Shown here piece by piece: positions 26,501 to 38,500 of a stretch of 64,000 nucleotides of DNA. Source of the DNA: Notamacropus eugenii. Lineage: Eukaryota > Chordata > Mammalia > Diprotodontia > Macropodidae. The stretch covers positions 389,382,853-389,446,852 of the forward strand of contig NC_092872.1 of the NCBI RefSeq assembly GCF_028372415.1. Reading direction: 5' to 3'. Positions within the stretch are counted from its first letter, which is position 1, and each line of letters begins with the position of its first letter. Both the position numbers and the translations under genes were made by a program. The notes under the pieces are model-generated. The model ran no database searches. It was not told the origin of the DNA and was given only the letters and a program-made list of their open reading frames with translations.

Positions 26501-29500
26501 CCAGAGAACTAGATCCAGGGTGACACAGGGCTCTCTGAGATGGACCTGGCAGAGAAACAAAGGCCAGGAAGCAAGTGACCTTAATTTGGGGCTGAAGCAG
26601 AGCTCCCTGGGAAGTGTCTGGAGCAAATATGTATTCAGTAACATAGGGTCTTACAAGTGATGTTAGATGTGGCTTTCAGATTTGATTCTAAGTCTACTTT
26701 TATATGGCTCTCTGATAGAAAATCATATTCAGGATTTTCATTCCTAAGGGAAAATTAGGTTAATATGGGTTACCACATTAAGACCCTTTTGAACGGATGG
26801 GAATCCAAAAGATGCTGTTACTAGTGAAACTTCAGATGTGCGTATCCATTTGCTGAATAAAAGGTCTTAGAACTATAAGTTTCTGGACATTTGCAGTAGC
26901 TAGCTGTGGCTAATGTGGTCAACATTGGAGTTTGAATGTTCTCCATTGAACAAAAAGTCTTAAAAGAATGTCTGTATTTTAATAAAGACTAACAAGCACA
27001 CAACTTACCTCGTGTGTAGTCGTCGTCATCAATCTGAGTTGAATTGCCAGCCAAGCTCCAAAGAGCAGCTAATGTACTCTTGCTCCTCTACCCGCCTGCT
27101 CCCAATCTTGTTTTTTGCTTTTGATTTGTAAACATCCTGCCCTATGTGCATCATTAATTCCCATCTGTGATACCTTATTATGCTTCATGCTGCTCCTCTC
27201 AGATGGTGCCAAGGTAAAGTAAAAACACCAGCCTAGTCACTGTCATTGTCCTATATGCACAGTTTTGCAGAGTATGGTAAATATCAGTTGTGTCCTTAAA
27301 TTTTGGGATATCCAGCAACTTATTTAAAAGTGAATGAAAGGAATTAGCATCCAGAGCAAAGATAAGTGTTACAAAACCAAGAAGAAGAAAGAAGTTAAAT
27401 GGAGTAGGAAAGTGCAATGAGGGCTCTTCTTGGGCCCTTTAAGAAAGATCCATGTATGTGACCAGTCAGTCAGTTTTTTTATACCCCTTTTTGTAGGATA
27501 GTATATATTTACGTAGCATTAGTCAAATCGAGTTAGGTGATTTTTCTCTTAAGTTGAATTTTTTTCTTTTATTATAAACAGATGATGTCTGCTTCTGAAT
27601 ACATAAAATAGATGGATTGGATAACTATTCTACACCGAGTATCATTGTAGTCATGTGTAGAAACCCCCCCAACTTCTCAAAAAAATTAAATTCTCAGCTC
27701 TTCAATGACCACATGTGCCAAGTTTTAACACTCAAAAACTAGTACTTATGGTGAAAAAAAACCTTGAATTTATGGTACCACTAGTGACTAAATACCAGAA
27801 AGAAAGAAAAACTAGACTCAGTTAAATGAAAGCTTAATTCTAGACTCACCGAGTACAATCTCAAAAGATACAGCCTCACATGACAGCATAAAAAGATGTT
27901 ATTTTTTTTAAGTTGCAAAGCAAATTTGTTCTTACATTAATAAATGTTAATAAATAAATGGGTCATAGTTATAACTCATCTCCTAAGATTAACTAATCTG
28001 TTTTTCTCTATTTTGAAAGTTTGAGTTTTGTTTTAAACAACATATTTATACTGTTTAAGGTAGTTTTGAGAGGCGTACGGCATAGTGGATAGAACAGCCT
28101 CAAACTCAGGAAGCCCAGGGTTCAAGTCCTGTTTCTGACACACACTGATTGTGTGCCCTGGGCCAAAGGTATCAAACACATTGCCCACAGCACTCCAGAG
28201 TGTGGCCCCAAACCAGACTAAAATGTAATTTGGAAATACTTTACTGAGTAAATAAAGATTCAACAAAATACAGATAACATTACATTTTGAAACTAAGTTA
28301 TTATGTGGCCTGTGGAGATCCATATGTATGAGTGGCCCTCATTATATGAATGAAATCAGTTTGTATCAAATAACAATTCTGCTTTTAGGTAACTCTAATT
28401 GTTAGGAAATCATTCTTGACAACAAAGTCTGAAATTGCCTTTTTTGCAGTGTCTGCCCCATTGCTCCTAGTCCTACATGCTGGAACCAAACAGAACAAAT
28501 CCTCTTAGTGGAAATGTGACAGCACTCCACATACTCAAGACAGCCATCATTTCCCCCCAAAGTCTTCTCTATGCTGAGCATCCCTAGTTACTTAAACCAG
28601 TCTTAATATGGCTTTTCCCTTCTTCACCATCCTGATTATCCTCCTCTGGATGAGAATAACTTGCTGTCTTTCCTAAACTATGACTCCAGGAACTGAACAC
28701 GATATTTCAGAAACAAAGTACTCGACTCACTAGAGTAAAATGCAGCAGGACTCCCATGTCTTTATTCCTGGAAGCTGTACTTCTCTTAATACAGCCTAAG
28801 ATAGCATTTACTTTGTTGGCAACCACAATGCTGATTCATACTGTGAGTCATAGTGAACTTCCTGTCCACTAAACCTCAAATATTTTTCAGATAAATTGCG
28901 ATCTAACCTTCTTTCATTTTTAATTGTGAAGTGTATTTTTTGAACCTAAGTTTAATACATTATATTTGTTCCTATTTTAGGGTAAAGGAATATAATTATT
29001 CTGTCCTTCATTATATTGTCCATTTTGTTATATATACTACCCTTCATTTTGTTATATAATTATCCTTCCCAGCTTTGTATCATACACAAAGTTGATATGC
29101 TATCCATGTCTTTTTCCAAGTTACATATAAAAATGTTAAATATCACAGGGCTAAGGACGGGTTCCTGGAGCACTATGCTGCAATTTCTTGCCAGGCTGAC
29201 ATGCAAACATTACTAGCTACTCTGTAGTCAAATCATTCAGCTAATTCTGAATTCATGTAAATATACTATTTTATATAACCCACATCTCTAAATCTTTTAC
29301 ACAAAAGAAGTGTGAGATAGTTTTATTGAATGCTGGCTCTTAAATAAGGGAATAAGTATTCTTCAGTTACCTACTATGTGCCAGGCACTCTAAGCACTTT
29401 ATAAATATTATTTCATTTGATCCTCATAACAGCTCTGGGAAGTGGATATTAGTAGCCCCATTTTACAGTTGTTTAAACTAAGGCGGATAAGTTAATCACC

Positions 29501-32500
29501 TTCCCCAGGGTCACACAGATAGTAAGTGTCTGAAGCTAAATTTTAACTCAGATCTTCCTGACTTCAGGCTCATTGCTTTCTCCACTGGACTAGCTATCTC
29601 TAAATCTAGTTAAACTATCAACTACCAGTTTATTAGCCCTGTTCAAAAAACAAAAGAACAAGAGTGTAGTGGCCTGACCTGTTCTTGACAGTTCTTTGCA
29701 ATTACCACTTCTTTTTCTAAATAATTACTATACATCTCTTTAATAATCTGTTCTAGAATTTTCCTAGGAATAAATCAGACTCACTGCTGCAGAATTTGCA
29801 GTCTCACATCTCTTCCCTTTTAGATATTTGCCCTTTTCCAGACTTGTGTCCTCTTTCTCTCATACTCTCTGATGTCAGTTGGCAGCCACTCACCAATCAT
29901 ATCTGTCATTTATTTCAGTACCTGAGGTTAAAGGTACATCCAAAAGGAATTTTCAGATGTTTTGAAGTCATATTCAATTCCACAATTTTTGAAAGCCCTA
30001 GACATTACTGAGCAGAAATAGTATTTCACACAAACTGACAGAATCAGATGTCTTTGTGTGATCAGACTATTAATTGGTTATAAGATTAAAGATAAGAAGA
30101 ATACACAACATTTGGTTGCAACAACATCTGCCTGAACTTACCAGATAAGCCATTGATACTGAAAATTGAGAAATGGGAAACAGCAAAGATATTGTTGACC
30201 TTCATGATCACCATTTCCTGATATAAAGTAATGCCACAGATAGGCTGCAAGAGCCCAGGCACCTCCTTAGCCAGCAAACTCTTGTATCCCCTTGATGAGC
30301 AAAGAGATAATGACAACCTCTATTTATAATGCAGACCCTTTTTGTAAGACACTTACAGAGAAACATGTCAAAAAGTGATGAGCAGTGTCGCCTCATGAAA
30401 CAGTAAGGAGCCACAGAAGTGAAAAGGGCAGAAAACCTGGCATGAGACCCAACGATTCATAAATATGGGAAGAGGATAGTATATAGATATTAAATGTGAT
30501 AAGTATGTTAGCATTTCAGTAACATTCTGGTTTCTTCTGTGACGATGGAATCACCTCATTTGGGCTGTCAATGTCTCAGTTCCCTTCTCTTTCCCCACCT
30601 TAACAGGGCATATGAAGAAATAGAAATGGAACTTAAGAGAAAGTGGAAGATAATAGTGACTGGACCAGATTTAGCATATATATTGACAAATCTATCCTGA
30701 AGAGAGTGCAATCTTGAAAATATTGAGAGATTGTTTTATACAGTATCTGTAAGAAAAAGTAGTTTTAAAAAAATATTTTTATTAATGAGCATTATAATAA
30801 CAAAAGTCATTTAACTGACAGGACATCAGTGAGCACTTGCACATATGCCTACTTTCTAATCCTAGTAAAACCTTTAGGGAAATGGTCTGCACATGTATTC
30901 AGAGTATATTTGGGGAACATAGGAGAAGAAACTGATCAGGCTTTTTTGTTTTTTATAGCAGGACCACACATCATTACAGTTATACAGTTGACTCAAAGTT
31001 GCAGAAAATCAAAGTTCCCAATGTATTTGTTATTTATTGATTATAAAAAACATTTGACTCAGTAGAATAAAGCACATCCTTAAAAGCTGTCCTTTATAGC
31101 TTGTATGCAAGGTTCATGCCAGTGTTTGTGAGGAAAAATTAATGCACAAGTTTGTGTCTTAACTTGATGGTGATTACTATGTTTCAATAGTATATCATGT
31201 TTCCATTTGTCAAGGGCAGAAATGGTTCCCAAAAAAATCTTGTCCTTTTAGTATAAAATTTAGAACTAAAATGTGCCCATTTCTACCCTTCCCCATTGAG
31301 TTTCCAGATGATGAGAACAATATTTTACCTACTAAAAGCCTAATAATTTCTTTAAGATTCCTTTAGGAAAAAAACAAGTTGTAGTCTACAGCTAATGTAA
31401 CTGGCAGTTGTAGAAGAGAAGCATTTATGTGTGAAAAACACTATTTTTTAAAGGGAAAAAACAGGTAGTCTCCAAGGGAAAAAGAAGTAATATAGGTCTC
31501 TAGTGTTATAAGTTGTGCTGTAACTTTTTCACTTTCCCATTTACTTCCAAGTTAAATGAGAAGAGTATTTCCTGCATTGTCACCCAGAAACAGCTCATTT
31601 GCTCTAGTTCTGTGAAAAGTAATCACAAATTTTTTTTTCTCTGATAGTTTGGGTAGTTATCTTGCAACTCAGATACTATATACACTTCCAACATTGGTGC
31701 CTATGTGGGAAACACTAAATTTTTATTTACTTATCCGTGTACGCATTATAACATCTCAAGAGGATGTGAGCTCTTTGAGAGAGTAGAGATTGTTTCATTA
31801 TTTAAATTCGTATCCGCAGTGCCTTGCTGGCATGTGGGTACATAGTAAATCCATGCAGTTTGATTTGATTGAATTATTAAAACCTTCTTTGAACTTCTGT
31901 GTATGCCTCTTCTCCCCCAAAGGAGTGAGTTGCTCCAGGGGAAAAAAAAATCATTTTATATAATAATTCTTGTGGCATTTTCTGGTATTGGTTCTATATT
32001 GTATTCTAATCCCTGCAGATTTGTTTGGCCTTATTGGGTAGTGTTTTTAATCTTTAAAACTATATCACAATCTACACTGTGCTAATTTAATTTGATTTAA
32101 TAAAAGAAAGGAGCATAGATAGTATTTCAGGTTTTTAGAGTTTTGTTATACTTCAAAGCCATGATTTCGTTGATTTCCCTAACATGGATTGTAATCCCTC
32201 TGCACTATAACAGAAAGTCTTTGTGAACTGCTGTGGCCAAAAAATTCCTCATCCTGGGGTAACTCTGAAGATGAGCCTCTGAACTTTGGCTACTCTTATT
32301 GAGCCCTCAAGAACTCAGAATCTCCTCAGTACAATGAAACATTAAAATTGGACTTTGAAAAGAGCCAGCCTCCATAGTATACAGTATAAAGAATTGGCCT
32401 TATAGTGTGGAAGACCTGGGTTTGAGTTCTCCCTGTCACAGATTCTGGCTGTGGCTGTTCCTGGGCCAGTCAGCACCACGGGAGCTCTAATGACTGCTAG

Positions 32501-35500
32501 TCACAGAATTGCATGTGGGTGTGCGTCTGTGTGTCTGTGTGTGTCTGTGTGGTAGAGAAAATTTCCTTACCGTGAGTATATGTGCCACAATAGCAGTAAA
32601 TCACGTCTGGTCCAAAAAAAAAAAAAAAAAACGACTTCAGGAAGGAGATTTTCAAACAACATTTTGGCCTTTTGATTTCTCTTGGAGCTTTGTTATATAT
32701 CTCAACATGCATCCCTTGGTACAAGGCTTCTAGAAGGTGAGCACCTTCTTTTTACAACCTATTTCTCTGACCTTTTCTGCTTCCCCCCCACTACCAAGCA
32801 AGACATGAATCTACCATCATCTTTGCTACATTCTCTTTGGAAACATAAAAACTGTTACTCTTTCTCACTGTGGAAATATCAGTCAGGTAGACAGTGGAAA
32901 GAACAAAAGTATTTATTATTTTATGATAGGTATGTTTTATATATATTGAGAGCTCTGTTGATTTCCATTCTAGGACATGTTTACTATAGTTATTCTTATT
33001 TGGCCTCTCAAATTCTTTTTGTGGATTGCCTTATTTATGGGAAATACCTAGCATATGTGTAGATTTTCAACAGTAGTTTTGAAACCTGAAAATCAAGTCA
33101 TATACCTTTCATGAAACTTAACATGACTTTTTTTGACCCCAGATCATTGTTTTGCAAGTAATTTAACTAAAAATTTTATAAGAAAGATGTCTTTATTGTC
33201 CCTCTCTCCTCTTCTCCTTCAGAGATTACCTAAGCAGATTGAAGAACGGAATGAAAAACTAAAGGCAGAAATGTTAGGTAAGTACATTCTTTCTCTCCAA
33301 GGGAGCTATTATTGTGAGACAGTAGCTACTTATGATAAATTCAGTGTAGTACTTAAGTAGAAAGGGAACACACAAACTACTATTGAATGAAGTCATATCC
33401 TGTTTTGAAAATTACTGTAGACTAGATATGAGAACTGACATGATTTGCTACTAGACTAGACTTTCCACTCTGGGAACAAATTCCATTTGGGCAGTCAGTC
33501 TACTTGGCAGAGTATTCTCTCTCTCTGGGCACATTTTTTTTTTTCCAAGTAGACCAAATACAGACCTTTTAGTTAGCTGCAAACAAAACCTGATCCCATT
33601 GTTGTTCCTCTGTGTAATCAAAAAAAAAAAAATCCATCTGTTCGGACTGTTAGAAATCTTGAAAGAAAAATATTCTTTTCCTTTCTTAGCAACATTGGTT
33701 TTACAGATATCTATCAGCTAAGCTATCTCCAGTGCCTCTGTTTCAAGCTAAATTTGCTTGCTTTCATCTGGTACTTAACTCTCAGAAGACTTAAGGGCTG
33801 TGGCTAGTAATATAATGTAATGTTTATTGTCATGTGTTAACAGTTTTTCAGTAGCCATATAATTTTTAAATGAATATAGAAATCATTAAATTATAGCTTT
33901 TAAATGTGACCTTGCTATAGACTGCAAAGGGAAGAAAAGTCATTTTCCACATTGTCTCTTAACCCAGCAAGTGATCCTTGGAGTTCTTTTTCTCTGTTTT
34001 CCATCGAAGCTGATGTGCTTTGAAATCTTTGAAAGAAAACGGTCAGTCTTGGCCAAAGATAGTATTATTTCCTTAAGTACAGTTCCTTGTCAGCTTTTTG
34101 AAGTGCACTACATATTTCATTAGTGTTGGTGGCCAAACTATGGCTGGAGAACTGGCTGTAATTATGCTAACAATAACCTGCAAACACTGCTGGTATTTGT
34201 TATTAGAAAATGAAGTTGTATGGTTATATTTCCTTTCTATTGGAAGGAAAGGCCATTTGCTGCACCCTTCCCCCATGGGAAGAGTGTCCTCATGGAGACT
34301 GTTAATGCGCTTTACAGTCTCTGTCTCTTATTAACAGTTCATTGGCACTCAGGAAGATTCCCCAAGATAACAGTTAATTCCCTGCTAATCAGAGCAAGTG
34401 ATTGTGATAGCTCCCAATTTGTGAAGAGGGATGGGCAGCAGGAATTCTTTCTTTGCTTAGGTTCTATTTTGATTATTAGTTTTATGGATATGAACTATGC
34501 AGAAAATGTCTTAAAAAATAAGAGGTTGCGCGTAGCCTTCTCACCACTCCTTGGCAACATTGGCATGTCTTTCTTAAAGATTAATAGTTCACTGTGTCTA
34601 GATTTTAGGTACTAAGTCTTGAAACAAAACCTATTTTGGGGTACTGAATAGGAGGCAATTGTACAACCAGCTCAGGTGAGTAACAAGAGGATGGAATTGT
34701 ACATGTAGCAGCAGTAGCTTGGGCTAGAAGTGGAATTCATCATCACTTCTGTCCTGAGGAGAAATATCCAGCCCAGAGGAGAGTAAAGGTATACTAGGAG
34801 CATTGTTTTTTCACCCTTGCTTCATGTTGCACCTTCAGTAAACCAAAACAGGACTTCTTCGGTTGTGTGTGTGTACATTATATTGCCTCCTGGCCTTGGT
34901 TTGTATTGTTCCCTTCTGGTAACATCTTCCTACCACTCCTGTTATTTGGCTTATCTACTGTTCTGCTCACCTCTGCTGCCTGCAGTAGTGAGTACATCAG
35001 GAGTCTGCTGAGATATTTGAGATTTTGTTTTCTCGATGCTACCATCTCCTGTGACTCCACTTGTGCTGGATGCTCAGGTACTTGAAGTGGCTCTTGGCTG
35101 TGCCCTGCCATCCCTAACCATCCACCATCTATGCATGAAGGGAACTGAGAGTACTGTCTTGAATGGATTCTAATTCTGAAAGATTGATGGAAGTAATAGT
35201 AACTAGTCTGTTGAACCAAGGAAATACTGTTGGGACTAATAACATAAATTATTTACATGTAGATAGACTATCTTTTCTTGCTTCTCTGTTCTAAAAATAC
35301 TGGATTATCTGGGCCTTCAGTAAAAATGAACTGGGATCATTATTCCTTCTTTAGAAATTGCCAAAATCACTCTGACTTCCTGTATCACATTGTCCTCAGT
35401 GCCTCCTTCCAAAGTCTTAACAATTTTAAACCTTACCCTAATTACAGAGTTATGCTTCTAGCAGTTAATATTCACTAGTCACAAAGGCCTATACATAAGA

Positions 35501-38500
35501 TGTGTCTTTTTTTTCCTCCTCATTATGTATGTGGTTTATTGCAAAGCAGTTCACACATCAAGTTCAGATGATTCTTGCTTATCAAGAAATAAACTCACCA
35601 GTTTGCAAATGATCTAGAGCCTTGTTTGTTCTTGTTTTCTGCCTTCCTGCTTCTGACCTCCTCTGCCCAGAAATCACTGCTGCTCCTTTCACTGTTTGTA
35701 GAAAGACTTATTCCACACTCCTGTATTACCCAGTAGCTAATGTGAAAATCTACATTAGGTATGGGGAGTTCATTTTCTCAGGACTAAGCCATCTCTTTAC
35801 TTACAGAAAATCCAGAGTTGACTGCATGGCTAAGACTTGGGCTTCATTAGAGAGGAAGTGTGGTATCAGGATCTAATTTTAAGCTGTTCATGCTTTCTAA
35901 TTAGAAGGAAAGGAAACCCCAAAGTAGTTGTTATATATTAAACATCAGCAATGTTAAGGTGATGAAAACAAATGGTGTTTCTCTTATTCCATTCAGCTGA
36001 CTTGCAAAATAGCTTCACATTTAAGCTGCTGCACTCTCTAAACTGTATGATGAATCTGCTGAGATACTGGCTTATTTGATCAGTAGAGCTCATAACGTTA
36101 CTGGAAGGCACAAAAACTAACATATATCAGAGCTGAAATTCATTGATCTAAAAGAAAAGAAAAGGCCAACACAGACTTTTAATGGCTGAAAATGCCTATC
36201 TAGCAATACAAGCAACATTCTGGACTACCCTTTCTGCCTTGGGATTTCAGAAGGAAAAATGACCCTTGCTTTGTGAAATTCCTAAAGGTCAAGGGTTCAG
36301 TGAAACATCCAGAGTGGTGAGTGATCATGCCACAAGCAGCAATGAGGACATTTAATTGATTGTTTCCCAGATGGAGAGGCATAGAATTTGGCAGTCAGAT
36401 TTTAAAATATAACAGATTGGTGAATCTAGAAAGTAAACCTATCTGGAGTACAGGAAAGTTGGAATAAGCCCATGGCACCCAGGATAACTCTCTGAACAGG
36501 AAATAGGAAAAAAATAAACAGGAAACCAAAAAAAAAAAAAAACCATGTGAGTGTATTTGTGTGTCCATGTCCATATGTCAGGGTGTTTGTTCTTGAAGGA
36601 TTTTAAAGTTACCAAGTCCTATTTTACCTCACATGATATCTCTCCCATTGTCATCACTGTTATTCCTTCTTACCTACACTATGATAACACCTCTTAATTA
36701 AGCTTACCACCTTTAGCTTCATTCCCTTCATCATTCCTGCATAGATTACCAGTCATCTTCCTAAGGCAGAGCTCTGAACACATAACTCCAAAACTTTCCA
36801 TCACTCTTAATGTCCTATATGATGAAGCCCAGGCTTGGCATTCAAGACTTTTCAACTACATCTTTAGCCTTTATATTCTGCTGCATCCCTGCACATAACT
36901 CAGAATGTAAAAGTTGGGATAGACCACAGAAGCCATCTAGCCCAGCCTGCAAAGGATGCCCACTATGTTATATCATACAAGTTTCATTGAGAGACTTCTA
37001 GTGTTGGGGAAATAAATCCCTGCTCTTGCTCTTAGTATAGAATCAGAAGACTATGGTTGGAGAATATTACATACACTGTCAGATGTGGTTACTGTGTTGG
37101 CTGGTTTTGCTTAACTTTTGTTATGCTCAGGGTGGGGGGCGGGGATCAGCATTGTTATTGGATAATGACTGTTAAATTATATCAACAACATTCTCCTGAT
37201 TTGCCAATCTAATAATCCTCTCTGAAAAAAAAAAATTTTAGTCTGCCATGATCTATTCTCAGTCAAGCTATGCTGACTCTGTAATCACTTTCTGAATGTT
37301 CATAAGCCATTCCTTTAATATTTTCTGTAGTTTTACTAGGAATAGAAGTCAGGTTTGCAGGCCTATAGTTTTGACTCTAGTCTCTTCTCTTTAAGAAAAA
37401 AAAGAATCAGGACATTTTTGTCCTTTTAGTCCTGGCTGTACCCCTTATCCTGAAAGATGATTTGAACTCTGTGAGGGCAGCTAGATTGTCTCTTATTATC
37501 TCCTTATCTGGGGTTTCATCTCAGAAATCTAGAAAAGGCTAGGAGAAACTTCAGAGACCAAATAAGACTAGCTATACTAGGGCTAATTCTCTGTTTAACT
37601 GTATTTTATTTTTCCCTTTACAATCCATATAGGTCATGTTCCTAGGCAGATAAAGCAGAAATAAAATAAGATTTCTCTCTTTTATTACCTTTATCACATC
37701 CATCCCAACATAACTTTTTTGAAAGACTTTTTTATTGTCCTTGTAGCATTCATCACCAGCCTCAATTCATTCTGAGCACTTCTGAATTTTTTTTTGTTAC
37801 TGAAGCCAGTAACTCTTCACAGTTTCGCTTTCATCATTCTTGCCCTTCCTAAAATCTAGAACTCTTCCTTCCATCACCATCCCTTTCTGCATTTCTGTAT
37901 CTTAAAATCCGATTTATTTTTTGAAACCAAGCTTGTGTCACTTTGGCTGCCCGATTTCTACCGCTGGATCCACCTCCAAAGTTTAAAAAAATCTCTCCTT
38001 TTTCTCTGATCTCCCATTATTCTTTCTAACTTGTATTTAAAGAAGCTAGGTGGCAGAGTAGGTAAGTGATCTGGGCTTAGTAAAGTCAAGAAAACTTGAA
38101 GCTCTGCTTCTGCCTTAGACATGTACTTTTACAAACCTTAAACTGCTATATAAATGCTACTTATTGTTTTGTATTATATGTATCATATATTTATTATACA
38201 TGATATGTATACATATTTTATCTTTCCTCTTTAGAATCTCCATGATGGAAAGGAATGTTTTGGGGGGCCTTTTTTTCCCTCTACAGTGCCTCACATACAT
38301 CAGGCAAAAGTTTGCTAAATGAATTATACTCAACTCCTAGCATTCCCTAATGTAGAGACCATTGTGATGATCACTGCAGATGAGAGGAAGCCTGGCCTAT
38401 AGTTGTAACCATCAAGACTCCCCAGTAAACAGAAACATGAAACTCTTGACTGGGGATAATTGCATAAGCTCTGGAATATAAAAAAAGGAAGACAGAGTAG

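Noticed and set aside
32682..33062. 126-codon plus-strand open frame just before a TTC1 exon
   Set aside because: Low-complexity aromatic/hydrophobic composition from T-rich DNA; no family match.
34220..34615. 131-codon plus-strand open frame in a TTC1 intron
   Set aside because: Methionine-started but without domain hallmarks or plausible splice sites in phase; length is within chance for AT-rich intron.
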